Positions 40,990-59,186 of a stretch of 64,000 nt of DNA are shown here, one piece after another; within the stretch, counting starts at the first letter, position 1, and each line of letters starts with the position of its first letter. The stretch is from contig FLMG01001487.1 of assembly GCA_900088475.1 (NCBI GenBank), forward strand, positions 1 to 64,000. The letters are read 5' to 3'. The notes beneath the pieces were generated by a model. That model searched no databases and was not told the DNA's origin. It was given only the letters and a program-made list of their open reading frames with translations. Both the position numbers and the translations under genes were made by a program. This DNA is from Hyphochytrium catenoides (lineage: Eukaryota > Sar > Hyphochytriomycetes > Hyphochytriales > Hyphochytriaceae).

Positions 40990-43900
40990 ATGCGGAGACC
41001 GAGCAAACCAAGCAGTGACCCAAATGCTCCAGCCCGACGGCGCTCGAGCGCCAGCTCTGCAGCGGGAAAGAAGTCGACCTTGGTGGTCACACCTCAGCAG
41101 CGATCATCGGCATCAGCTTCGTCATGGGACCTCAAGGCCATACTGCCTTTCGCGGGGCTAGCTGTCTTTTTGGCAATGGGCCTAGCGTGGCATTATACGG
41201 TGCGGAATATAGGCTCTATGCCGTCATCGGTCCAGAAGCGTGGCCAAGAAACTTCGTCGAACTATACAACACATGACATGTATCCAGAATTCAATGCGTC
41301 TGCAGCGTTGCCCCCTGTAGAGCCTTACTCGCCCTCACTTACACGTGCTCTGAAGTGGGGAACTTTCCGACCGGGTTATTATTTTGGTAAGGTTTCTCGG
41401 TTGCAACTTGATGAGTCCTTACTCAAGCTCCTAATTAGGCATCCGCTCCCAGACGTACCCCGAAGCTATTTCAGCTGGATTAATGTGGTATCGTCCAAAC
41501 GCTGAAGTTAGAGATGTTAGTCTCCCTTTCCTGGGCGGTGTTACCTGATGGATATCTCACATAACACCCCCCCTCCCCCTTTTTTTTTCCTTTCCGACCT
41601 TCACTTGCTTTACGTAGTTCCGCCATGAATGCCGTCAGGAAGATGCTATGCGGCAATATGGCTGGCTCAGTCATGATGGCCGTAGCTTTGGCGTACAAAC
41701 CATACATGATAAGGGGAACATGGTCAAGCTAAAGACTTGGTTCTTAAGGCACGACTCGAAGGATGGCAGTGGTACTGTTATGAGTTCTCGTTTGTTCTCC
41801 ATGCTTATTATAAAAAACATATTATTGTTAAATTTTGCGCAGGCTATGGCTGGACGGGTATTATAGAAGGAGAGTCGGAGATGGAGAGTAAGGAAGGGCA
41901 TCTGCTGTCCTTGTTCTTCTACCTTGATGTTAGAGGTCAAGAAGGGATGGCTGGTGCTACAGAAGTGCAGCCTCTGATGCTTACTGGTCCGAACACCGAG
42001 GGTCACTACGCCATCCGCGGTAAAACCGCCGATTTTGGTGACTTCACGCTTCAGGTAAATAACCTTAAAGCGCCATCTTGAAGTGGCACAAATCCTGATT
42101 ATCTTGTTAGCTTGAAGCGTCTGGCCTAAAAGCATCGACCGTTGATCCTAAATGGAGCTATTGGGGCCTCAAGGAACGTGATCTGGCTAGGATTAAGGAG
42201 CTCGTTATGGATGAGTTGCGTACTCCAAACAACAAGAAGCCTGGGAATGGCAATGTCCCAGCTCTTCCTAACCTTATCGAGGAAGGAAGTACTCTGCTCA
42301 TTATGCAAGTGAACATTCCTGCCCCGGTCGAGCTTATAGCAAGATTCACCAGCGGCAAAGGTTGTTGACACATTTAAGGCCCAAATGCAAACAAAGGACC
42401 TCCAATAACCAAATTCCGACGTCTATCAGGTGTCCATCTCTCAGGAGAGGAGGTAAAGACCAGGGCCCGTACCTCCAGAGCCTTCTTGAAGGATCGGTTC
42501 GACCGCACCTTCCGCATAAAGGATAAAAATGTAGCAGGACGCCTTATTCAGCCCCCAGAGATCCTAATGGCAGAGGCCGCCCTGAGCAACTTGCTCGGGG
42601 GAATCGGATTTTTCAACGGTAAATCCAAGTTGCTTATTGACGGCTCTGAAGTGTGGAGTGCTCAGCACGGCCTGCTGACGGCGGTTCCGTCGAGGTAGCT
42701 GCTGCGTATGCTCTGTGGAGCTTTAACCGCATACTAACGACTGGACTTCTTCCGTCAAGATCATTCTTTCCCAGAGGCTTCCTATGGGACGAAGGCTTTC
42801 ATCAACTATTGGTTTACAATTGGGATCAAGAGCTGAGTATGGAGATTTTCCGCCAATGGCTTAACGTGATGCATATGGATGGGGAGAATGCTGGCTGGAT
42901 ACCTCGCGAGCAGGTAAAGAACACTTGTTTGAAGACCGGTGGCTAAAGTCCTAAAGCTGTTTTTGATTGTCTTTGCCTTTCTTGTCAGATCCTAGGAAGT
43001 GAAGCGCTAGCTAGAGTTCCCCCGGAATTTGTAACTCAGCATCACGAGCATGCCAATCCTCCTACCTTTTTGCTGCTTGTAGAGAAGATGCTTCGAGATC
43101 TCGGAGGTGAGGTTACGGCGTAGCAAGGGAAAGACGGCGCCTTCCTAACCCCAATTACTTATGGATGAACTCTACAGACAAGGAGCCTGGGACGACGGAC
43201 AGAGAAAACTTGTTATCCATTTTGAAGAAGATCTTACCTCGATTTGAGCTCTGGTATTCCTGGTTCCTTAGGTAAATGGCTCTTCTATCCCCGTGTGGCG
43301 CAGCCACAATGTGTAACGGTGCTATGAGCAGATCCCAAGCTGGTCCAAAGCCCAACTCGTTTAGGTGGAGGGGTAGGCAGAAGGAGGGTAAACTCTTTCC
43401 AAATACCTTGGCATCCGGTGAGTGCGCTGACATGGACGCTTCAATGGAAACTTCAACCAACGCTTCACGTTCTTGACTGTGCTTAGGCTTGGACGACTAT
43501 CCACGCGGATCTGAACCGAATAGCGAGGAATACCATCTAGACCTACATGCTTGGGCCACCAAGGTCCTATTTGACGTTTTGCCACTACCTGTTACCGACC
43601 TCTTACTACTGTTATGAATGATGACAGTGGACGATGGTCCTTGCCCAACTTCACAGGGTGCTGGGGAATACAGCTGAGGCTGCGTGGTACACGGACCGAA
43701 CAAAGGATTATTTGATTGCTATGGATCGGCTACATTGGGATGCTGCTCAAGGTCTCTTTGCCGACGTGGGGGACCATAGCGAAGATGGGATCATCAGGGA
43801 ATATCTCGTTTTTAGATGCCAGAGTTCTGATGGCAGAAGGTACAGGAAGCTTATCTGTTTGGAACGGTAGTCAAAGTTAGCTGATAGTCGACGAACAGCA

Positions 43901-44714
43901 CTGCTGACGTCGATATGCCCCTCCCTGCGAAGCCGAATGAGAGGCCGCCATGCCCACCGACCCATCCGCGTCCTTTGTTCCCGCTCGGCAATGGTGCTGG
44001 AGGCTATTTAATTAGAGAGAAGTTCCAACCTCGGACGGTACGGGATCTTGCTCCAATTTCCTCCTTCTGTCTCGAGTGCAGTTGGTCTTATTGAACCTTA
44101 CCTCCGGTAGATTCGCCATCAATTTATCAAGAGGAATGGGTATGTCACCCTGTTCCCATTTCTCCTGATGCTCCTTCCCCCCGAGTCCCCTAAGGTTGAG
44201 GGCATTCTAAAGCTCATGGAAGACCCACGAGAGCTGTGGACAAGCTATGGTAAGGCTAGTAACCTATCTGAATCAATATTAGTCCTGATGGGGCCGGTTG
44301 TAGGCCTAAGATCTCTATCCACAAGAGATATCTTCTTTGAACGGGAGAATGCACCCGGTGACAAACCATACTGGAGAGGCGCCATCTGGATGCCAATCAA
44401 CTACCTGGCACTCTCAGCACTCAACTATTACAAGGCACTAGACTCACCCTATAAAGCTCGCTTTGACAAAGTACGTTGCCCACCATCCAGAAAAGGCAAT
44501 GTGTTGACACTAATCTTGAACCTGCTAGCTCTATACACAACTACGAGATGCTCTCATCTCAAATGTCTTTAACGAGTACAAGCGAACAGGCTATCTCTGG
44601 GAACAGTATGCTGGTGAAGCTCCCGGGTCGAAATGGGGGGGACGAGGCCAACGGAGCCATCCTTTCACCGGGTGGACTGCATTGATCGTGAACATCATGG
44701 CTGAAAAGTACTAG
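40990..44714 (+). CDS. MOGS: mannosyl-oligosaccharide glucosidase (ER glucosidase I, GH63)
   Basis: Removes the outermost glucose from the N-glycan precursor in the ER. Sixteen exons join in phase to 908 residues: 40990-41386, 41439-41515, 41618-41771, 41843-42054, 42111-42360, 42430-42694, 42760-42913, 42989-43106, 43178-43271, 43332-43417, 43487-43563, 43628-43839, 43899-44037, 44111-44249, 44304-44470, 44529-44714. The N-terminus is a short basic cytosolic tail and a signal anchor near residues 48-70 ([16 protein letters not shown]), as expected for a type II protein. GH63 landmarks are [92 protein letters not shown] and [18 protein letters not shown]. Introns fall through the catalytic motifs. 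The junction between exons 12 and 13 is the least certain. It pairs functionally with GRP94 in ER quality control. Confidence 0.93.
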
Positions 44715-45593
44715 CCTACTGCCCAGTGACAATTGTAGGGGAACCCTACTGAAATTTTCAACTAGGCCATTCGCTGCAACCTCTTTGTGGCAATGACAGC
44801 AATAGACGATCCACTTTCCTATCAGCAGACATTTGGATATGCCTTCCTGATACTTTATTCCTCCCTTCATGGAAGAGCAGAGTCTTATGAAGCAGTAGCA
44901 ATATGTACTTAGCCAGCGCTACCCACTCTACGTGTTTCCTGATCTCTATTCCCGCAAGCTGATGATCACCTCCCTTAAACCACTAGGATATCAGCAAGAT
45001 TTTCTTGGCCTGAACAGCGAACACACACTTAGGTGACCAGTTAGCAGAAAGCACTGCTTCGAAGGATGAGAAGATGATGCGGATGCGTGAGAAAATTGCC
45101 TGCAAAGCTGTTCCCGTCCTCGAGGAAGCATTTCTGAGATCTCTCTCTTGGCGCTCATAACTCTCCTTCCTCAACCTCCAACACCTGCCACCCCAACCTC
45201 CCATTGCACCACCATATCCTTCATATTCGGGATTAGTCGCACTAGCTTAGACGTTATACCTAATACCCTGATACAGGTCGCAAATACGATGAGCTCAGAA
45301 TTGCTCCACATACCTGCTGCTGATGCCGCTACTTTATCGAGTCTCTTCACCAGAGGCTTAGGAAGCTGTCAGGATGTAGAGTTCGGAGCTGTGATTCATC
45401 AGAGAGTCTCCGTCCAGCTCCAGAGGTTGTCTTCCATAGTGGAGAATAGGTTCGGCGCATATCGGACAATAACATTGGGCTAGTGACGGGCGGGATTCTC
45501 AACTGCACCGCTGGAGCACTCTCATTCCGCGCCTTCTTAGGAAGTGTCGCAAAAGTCGAAATAAAGGACAGCACTCATCCACACTACCTAAGG
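44715..45593. other. intergenic region, MOGS to DHX8
   Basis: Most of it probably holds the MOGS 3' flank and the DHX8 promoter. Two plus-strand stretches (about 45015-45163 and 45289-45483) have protein-like composition but I could not join them into a gene. The second is listed separately. Confidence 0.45.
45289..45483 (+). CDS. candidate small ORF, 64 residues, unrecognised
   Basis: An ATG-initiated frame whose product looks more protein-like than most short frames in the window, with an amphipathic helix-like part [17 protein letters not shown] second plus-strand frame just upstream (45015-45163) contains VPVLEEAFLRSLS. They might be exons of one small gene or parts of the DHX8 5' leader, ending only 110 bases before the DHX8 start codon. 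I have no homology and give it low confidence. Confidence 0.2.
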   Translation: MSSELLHIPAADAATLSSLFTRGLGSCQDVEFGAVIHQRVSVQLQRLSSIVENRFGAYRTITLG

Positions 45594-51584
<5,991 letters not shown>

Positions 51585-51886
51585 CGGACAGCTTATTTAT
51601 CGACGATGCTCTTGAGGCATTCCACATATTTCCATTTCCCTTTCAACTGCATCTTAGAGTTGCAGTCATCCTGTCTTTAAGCAGGGTAGGAGTAGCTAAT
51701 GATCATAGCAAGGGAAGGACTGTATTTGGTCGAAGATGGAAGGACAACCGACGAGCTCAGACTTCGCCAAGCTATTTATTTACAATAAAGCTCAAACTGT
51801 TCCAAGTGAGCACTGAGTCAGAAACCTGTCCTCTTCCCAGCTCTCTGAAGTGTATTAGCCTTGATATCCTATCAGCATCTTCCTCT
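51585..51886. other. convergent 3' intergenic region
   Basis: The 302 bases between the stop codons of DHX8 (plus) and the tandem ATP-grasp gene (minus). Nothing beyond presumed polyadenylation regions. Confidence 0.6.
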
Positions 51887-54800
51887 CTAGCTAATCTCGA
51901 ACAGCCCATTGGTCTCTAGGTCTCTAATCTTCTCATAGTCTGCTATCACCGTCGCTTCCTCCTCATGAATGATCCGTACACTTCCTGGCCGGGTGAAGCA
52001 ATCTGCATCAAGGTAGAATTATTACCGTGAGATAGAAGCACAATGATCAAGAACGGAAAGAGTTATGTTAGTAGAAAAGAACACGTGCGAGCGGGACAGC
52101 GGAGAAATGAATAAATTTGGAAGAGCGGGACAGCAAACCTATTGTCTTCTTTATAGGGCCGCCAACTTGTACATGCATTTGCATAACCCGGAACGAGGGC
52201 AAAGCTCTTATCGCGTCAACCTGGATATCCTTAAGGATGCCTTCCACCTGAAAAATAAGCGTTGAGAAAGTATCCTTCGTGTCTGGACTAGACTCGAGAA
52301 GTGCCATACCTGAGAGACAAGCATCACTTCTCTACCAACCTTTTTCAGGTTTCCATATTCCCGTGGCAGGCTCTCAAATTCCTTCTTGTCCACAAACGCA
52401 TCCACCGTGGCGGAAACCTGAATCATGAAAGGGAGGGGGGAACGATGTTGTTGATCAGATCAGCAATGATGACATGCGCAGGCCACGATGAGTGGTAAGA
52501 TAAGTGGATCCCTGTGGCAGAGCAACTACGGCAGGCATTGCAGCATTGCAACACAAGATCCAAATTCAAGGACGAGCAGTAGGAGGACCAGACGACGAAT
52601 GCACAAGGAAATTACCTGAGAATAGCCGATTGACTCTTCAGCGATAATAAGCCAAGTCCCCTCCCCTCCGTGACAGCGGCTGCCAATTTCCACGAGGCAA
52701 GGACCAGTAGGTGTCATCTTGATCTCTGCGTGTCCAGGACCGTGCTGTAGGAGGAACATAGAGACCAAGGATCAATGACGGGTGTCGTCTCCTCCTCGTA
52801 CAACCGTTCTACATCGCCTTTGTACTTCTGTGTCTTATCATCCCCTAACATGCAGCCATTACGTATCATACTCTGAACCTCTCGAACCTCCCAATTTTGA
52901 GGTCTTCCAGCATACTTGCCTTAATGCCAAGCGCATCTAACACCTTGAAGTCATACTCGATGAGCTCTTGAGCTACTGGAGAACTGGAAGGTAGGAGTTT
53001 CATGCCAAAGTAGACAAAATTCGCGCCGTTGATGGGCCTCTTGTCATATTCCCAAACGGCACAGACCTTGTGGTTGCCATCCCTGCTAACTGTATCCACC
53101 ACATATTCGATACCGCTAAGGTACTCTTGCACCAGGACGGCATTGTTGATATTTCCAAGGCCTACATTGCCGGGACATGAGCAGACTAGACAAACAGTCC
53201 ACTAAGCTTAGACGAGCGAAATGGCAAACAGTTGGAGCTCCGGCGTTGAGCTGGCGCCTTTAGGTCTTGGAGTTGCGTCAAAGGTCAGAATCGACCAGAG
53301 GAAGTAGTAGGTATCTGAAACAAACTTCCCAAAATCTTAAACGGCACAGTCTAGCTAGAGATGACCAAACGTTACCATTCTTTTTGCCAAGGACTTTCTT
53401 CACTGCCTCTATGACTGCCTGGACTGATGGACAAAGGAACACATCATCGCTGCCTGCGGATTCTATAGGCTTCACGATAAGAGGAGATGGCAACGTAGAC
53501 GTCCTTTGTTCGAGAAACTTAGCGGCGTCTTCTGCAAGGAACTCTTTAAGGAAGACCTCTACTTGGCCCAGCTCCGCAACTTTCTTCTGTGCCACAGCTC
53601 TGACCCCTGCCGAGCGTACCTGGGATGATAGGTTGTGAGTTCGTGTTGATCGTTAGTGTCTCCTCGGATCCTGGAAGGGACTATTGTGAGGCAGAGTGGC
53701 TTTGAACTTCGAAAAGTGGGAGCGAATCAGGAAGCTTGATGATAAAGAGAGACATGTCCTTAGTGCGCACCTTCTCCCCCATTTCAAACTTGTTTCTCCG
53801 GGCTTCGGATCCCTTGGTGCCGTTGGTAAGCACTCCCATCAGTTCTGAGAGCTGATCAGCCAGCAAGACCCCCGTCTCTGCGCCGGGCACAACCGCTTTG
53901 ATTGAGTACGGCAACTTCTGTAACTCTCTCTTGATGTTATGCACAGAGTAGTCTAGAGAAGGATCATGGCCTAGTGTGGCAGCGAACTGCAACTGCAGCC
54001 CCTCAGGAATAAGCGATGTCAGAGCAGCAATGGCCTCCAGCTTGTCACTGTAAACGCAAATGACGTCATAGCCCTTCATAGAGAATTGTTTGGCTAACAA
54101 CGCGCCGGTGCTGAAGGGATCCACTACCACGACCGCTGGGGCGGGCTCTACAGGTTTCTGGCACTCAACAACAAATAGAGTCCCTTCGTCCTCCTCCAGC
54201 TTCCGGATCTTCTCGTAATCGCGCTTGATGGCCTCCTCCTGCAGACATAGGACATGTCAATGCATATAACCACCACGCCATATCTCCTGCTCTCCTACTT
54301 GGCTTATCCGCCTTAACCAAAGCATGTCTTGTATTTCGGGCGGTTCCTATTAGTGTCTTACCTCAGCGTGCACGAGCCGCACTGCTCCCGGCCTCGTGAA
54401 GCAGTCTATGGTTTTCTTTAGCTGACAACCCACATTAAGCCCGATTTCAATAGCCACAAAGGAAGGCAATGCTTTGATGATCTCCACTCCAGGTATGGCT
54501 CTGATAATACCATCCTGTCGAGAAACAAGATGAACCTCTCGGCCGTACTTTTTCAACGGGCCATATTCGAAAGGCAGCTTCTCAAATGCTCTAGGATCAA
54601 GGTATGCGTCCACCGTGGCGGAGACCTGGGACGGAGTACACAGTGCAAGGTAAGCAATAAGCAAGAGTTCCCTTATCAGTGGACTGTCAGGACCGCACCC
54701 AAGGAGAAGGTCCCTATCTCACCTGTGACCTCCCAATGCAGGCATCCACGATTGTCAGCCACGTGCCCTCCCCTCCGTGGCAGCGGGATCCAATCTCCAC

Positions 54801-56508
54801 CAGGCATGGACCCGTCCGCGTCATCTTGATTTCGGCGTGTCCGGGACCATTCTGTAAAGCGTAAGACAGCATGGATCAGTTAAAAGCGCCCATACAGCTT
54901 GTGAGGAAGCTACAGAGCTCCCCGAGATACCTCAGCTACGAGCCACGAGCCACTGCATTTGCTAAAATTAAAGCGAAAAGACAGAGGACAAAGTGCAACA
55001 AAGCTGGCAGATGTTCAGGAGATAGTGCCATTCGCCCGTCGCTCATGGCTTTTCGCTTCCCTTAACGGATAGCAGCACATCGAACCCAAATGATGGCAGA
55101 GGAGATAATCAGTATCGGCCCAACCTTGATATTCAAAGCGTCAAGGACTTTGTGCTGATAGTTGATCAACTCCTTCGCGACGGGATCAGTGGTAGGCAGA
55201 AGCTCCATTCCGAAGTAAACAAAAGGAGAGCCATTGACTGGCCTTTTGTCGTACTGCCAGACGCCAAACGTTTTATGGACACCTTCTAAACTGACGGAGT
55301 CCACCACGTACTCCGGTCCCTCCAAGTACTCCTGTAAGAGTACGGCGTTGTTGACGGTACCCAGACCATTGACCTAGAACGAGCAAAGCTTGAGCTATGT
55401 ACCCGAAAATGCGTTGACATATTCCTGAACCCTAAACGCACCTTTCCCATGATGTTACCAAACGCAGCTCGCACTTCGTCAATCGTGTGGCAGAGCGTCA
55501 CGTCGTCACTGCCAGCGGACTCTAGCGGTTTGACGATAACTTTGAAAGGATCTGGCTTGTACAGATCTACATATTTCAGCACCTCTCCCCAAGTCGTGAC
55601 CTTCATTTGTTGCACGGCCCTCAGGCCAGCAGAGCGAACCTAGGAATACACTGATTAGACGACGATTGCGCCATAACAAAGAACAAACCCATGACGGTTG
55701 AAGTACCTTTTCCCCCATCAGGTACTTGTTTCTACGACATTTGGAGTCTTGAGTGCCGTTCGTTCGTAGGCCTAATTTCTCGGATAGGACGTCAGAAAGC
55801 TCAACACCGGTTTCTGCGCCAGGAATGACAGCAGTCACAGGCCAGGGTAGGGACTTGATATCAGCAATAGCAATATCAATCGCCTGTGGAGCTGCCAGGT
55901 TTACCGAGAGCACGGCTGCATACTCTAAGTCACAGTCCTTTTGGACGTACTTCTTCAAATCTTCGTTATCACTGCTCCAGATGCAAACCACGCGATAGCC
56001 ACGCTTGAATATCTGTTGAGCAAGGATTGCCCCTGTCGAGAAGGGGTCAACCACGATAACAGCGTCCCCGTGGTCCTGAGCATAAGCTGTTGATAGCCGT
56101 TTCTCCGGTTTGTAAGGCCCTGCCTCTGGTGCGGAGTTGAAATATCTGATGAGGGCAAGAGCATTGTTAGTGGCAGACTTCTACCGGTACCTTGGGCAAT
56201 CGAGGACTTAACCTTCTGAAGAGAACGTCCTCGACATAGAACTTTTGGTACGTTTTGCTCGTGTCTTGGCGTGAGTCGAAGGTTATGGCCCGCTTGGACT
56301 TGTTCAATCGCTGGAAGTTGCCATCTTCAGCTGGGAACACCTCAAACACGGCATCCCTTGCCACTCGACGGTCGTCAAAGGTAATAGCTTTCGTCATTTT
56401 TGGTGGTCTCTCATAAGCTCCCAAGCGGTACTTTGAGTCACGTCCACTGTCAACATTGCCGCCACGCGGGCTAAAGGCTTGCTTGCCGTTGGCCTGGCTA
56501 TTCCCCAT
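51887..56508 (-). CDS. tandem-duplicated ATP-grasp ligase-like protein
   Basis: Thirteen exons join in phase to 996 residues: 56508-56213, 56145-55707, 55639-55442, 55373-55125, 54851-54723, 54625-54362, 54238-53771, 53619-53376, 53161-52920, 52744-52616, 52417-52310, 52247-52139, 52002-51887. After a 100-residue extension come two homologous units (about 100-525 and 526-996). Each has a Rossmann-like start (VVDPFSTGA), VIPGAETGV or VVPGAETGV, TNGT then RRNK and MGEKVRSAG, an ATP-grasp lysine strand (VIVKPLESAGSDDV; LIVKPIESAGSDDV), EYLEGPEYVVDSVS or EYLSGIEYVVDTVS, and the metal-binding CLVEIGSRCHGGEGTW. Both units keep these residues, so both look active. The fold is that of carboxylate-amine ligases such as bacterial L-amino-acid ligases; the substrate is unknown. 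The start MGNSQANGK fits an N-myristoylation signal. The intron after exon 9 has a GC donor. Confidence 0.88.
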
Positions 56509-57980
56509 CTTTTATATTACTGGACACAGACACTTGGCACGTGATAGATGGACTCGGGCTTTGCCGTACTATGCCTCCGCCAGGTGCAAGATTGCCGTAG
56601 TCCTGTCTTCACAACCAAGCGGTCGCACGGCGGAAGGTAGTGGCAAGTGGTGTTGGTGGAACTTCGTCTTGTCTGGTGCCACCCAGTGGACCCAGCAGCC
56701 ACTGACAAAAAAACTTCTTCTGGCAAAGCTCAGACTCACCTAGCTGAAGCGCCTCAGCAGTTGGTGAATGGTCCGTAGAATAAGGTTCCTCCTGACTGGC
56801 ACTTCGGTCTGGATAAGCCCATCTCCTGCCTCCTGACGCGGTCAGGCGCACGAATCGCAGGTCAACAGCATGGCCAAATAATGTCAACCACCTTTACCCC
56901 TCATCAGCTGCAGCATTCTCCGCCCCTAAACCTTAACCATATCACGAATCTGCGCCTTGTTAGGGGAGAGATACTTCACTGCTTTAGGGTTCTGGCACTC
57001 TATGGAGCTGTTACTTGAATCCAAAGATATTCCGCTTCCTTGTCTTCTACATAGTACGAGTACATCATCAGCTCGCGTTAAACCGCTGCCTGCCCCACCG
57101 ATTAAAGGAGATCCTCACTGTGGACTGGACAGCGAGAGGAAGATCCGTAACTCCACAAAGCTCCGAGCAACCAACCAGGTCATCAGGCTCTTAAGACTAA
57201 GGACAGCTCTTCACACCCATAAACACATCATCAGCTCCTTTCCGATTGGGAAAGGAGTTACAGGGCTCCCTGGCCACAAGCACACTCTGGGTTCGTCATA
57301 GAGTAGAAAGAGGATAAAAAATACCGTCATGCCCATGTGGATTGTGTCAGCAGGCTCAATCAACCACGGCAGGGCTGACTGTACGATACAGAGGGATGCG
57401 ACTGGCTGTTATATCCTGGAGATATCACGAGGATGGGCGTAGTTGATTAAGTGGCCGCTATTTCTGTGGCGTTACCAGGAAGGGCTTAATAATGACAGCC
57501 TCCTCCACTGGTCTGACCGAAGGAGCTGGTCGTCGTGATAACCCATACAAATGAAGAAGAGACTTTTGTCTCTGAGGATCGGCTTCATGACCAAGTTTGG
57601 CATGGCCTCTTAAATCTATGGTCTGCCTCGATAAGTCTTTGTTCGCTTTCAGCTCTCAAAAAGGTAAGTCTAGTGGACCCTACGCATCCAAAATCTGGAG
57701 CTCCATTGGCAATTCTGAGGCAGTAGGAGAGAGCAGTAGCTTTGGCAGAGGACCGTCAGATACCGCCTACCAATAGTGGCGGCGAGCCCAGCTTGCCATC
57801 GTGGCCCGCGACTTCCCCTTTGAAGGAAGAAGATACCCTAATGGATGGATCTGATGCTCTTAGCGTGAAGTAAAGGAAAAGTGAGGCTTTCAGGGGCCGT
57901 TATAACAAGTGCCATAATAATAGCATGAATTGTCCTCCTACTCTTTCATGCGTTGGTCAATCATATACACGTTATGGCGC
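56509..57980. other. 1.5-kb intergenic region
   Basis: Between the start of the ATP-grasp gene (minus) and the stop of the CK2 beta gene (minus). The left end should hold the ATP-grasp promoter. I found no exon chain or domain. Confidence 0.5.
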
Positions 57981-59186
57981 TCATAACTGGCTCTCACTCT
58001 TGCGCTTCTTGGACCGAGATGACTCTTCATCTTCCACAGGTTGCATCTTTGCCGTTTCTTGGGCATCGGGAAGTGCCTCTGGTGCCTTGTCTCCTACATT
58101 GTCATCCCCATTCTGGATGCCAGAGTTTGCATTTGACTTGGCACCATCTTTGGCATTTGTTTGATTCAGACTGGGGGCTTCACTATTTATCCTAGCCTCT
58201 GTCCAGAAGGACTCTTAGCCTCACCATTTGGCATCTTTTGCCGCTAAATAAACTTACCGAGAGCTAGCTTTCTTGGGCCCACGATCTGACTATTTGGCTT
58301 GCGGATCTTGTACCCAAAGACACGGGGAACATAGATGTTGCTGTCCAAAGGGGGCTCGAACTCTGGAAATGTCAAGAAGAAAAGGTGTGCAAAGGTTGTT
58401 CCGATGTAGGCTCCATCTTGCTCTGCATGAGAGACCATAAGATCATGTAAGCGCAGAGGACAAGAGTAGCCAGGACGTGTAATCCTACGGTTCTCATCTC
58501 TGGTGTGATACATGTCTTGACACTTCGGGCAGAATAAGTAGAGCCAGTCCTTGTGCAACTCGTCCGTTCGACCCGCCTAGCAAGGGGACAAGTAAGCTTC
58601 CTACCCTATAATGGGTGAGTGCTAGTTCGCTTACCGGGACTACAGGTTGACCACGGCATAGCACTCTAGGACAGGTGCCAAACTCTCGGTTTACATACTT
58701 CTTTAGCTGCGGTTGAGCATAAGAACCCGACAAAAATCACATGCACCATCGGGATAAGCAGGGCCGTGACATACCATAGTTTCCAAGCCTCTTGAGGTGA
58801 CAATAAACCGTGCATGGATAAGCCCATACAGATCCATCGCCTGCTGCGATAGTTCGCTCTCGTCATCGCTCTCAGCTGTGTACATGAGAAGGAGTGTGAA
58901 CAATTACGCATCGCAGGGAAGGTCGATAAGAGAAGTAAGCCCAACCATCGCGATCTAGTATAATGTTCAGAGCTTCGGCATAGTTTGGGATAACTTGACG
59001 GAGGCCATAAAGATTGAAGTTGTCTTCGATGTAGCTGCGGTCCACATGGCAGAGCTTATTTCCCCTACATTTTTACGTCATGAGTACCCTACTGAACTAC
59101 AGCGAACAGGAAGCAGGAGTATGATCGCACTTTAGGCTGCAAAACCAGCTAATCCATGTATCGTCCTCGACCGAAGACTCGGACAT
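57981..59186 (-). CDS. CSNK2B: casein kinase II regulatory (beta) subunit
   Basis: Seven exons, 59186-59131, 59064-58946, 58875-58775, 58706-58635, 58576-58489, 58422-58258 and 58198-57981, give 272 residues. The protein dimerises through a zinc ribbon and regulates the CK2 catalytic subunit. Visible features are WISWFCSLKGNKLCHVD, IEDNFNLYGL, NYAEALNIILD, an acidic loop ESDDES, YGLIHARFIVTSRGLETM, and the four zinc cysteines in TCPRVLC and FCPKCQDMY, followed by DGAYIGTTFAHLFFLTFPE and VPRVFGYKI. The C-terminal 70 residues are a family-atypical hydrophilic extension ending with SKKRKSE, a possible nuclear localisation signal. The intron at 58423-58488 is 66 bases without a stop, so it is easily missed; removing it restores family-like spacing between CPKC and DGAY. 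Confidence 0.94.

Noticed and set aside
45483-45593. DHX8 start further upstream at 45483
   Set aside because: That codon is not ATG and the added residues match nothing in the family; the ATG at 45594 directly precedes the conserved [16 protein letters not shown] block.
51887-56508. Two separate adjacent ATP-grasp genes
   Set aside because: The exon ending at 54362 joins in phase to the exon starting at 54238 through good splice sites, there is no stop or new ATG with leader between the units, and unit 1 lacks a terminator.
51887-56508. Carbamoyl-phosphate synthetase large subunit
   Set aside because: There are two ATP-grasp units, but length, motif wording and the absence of oligomerisation and allosteric domains do not fit.
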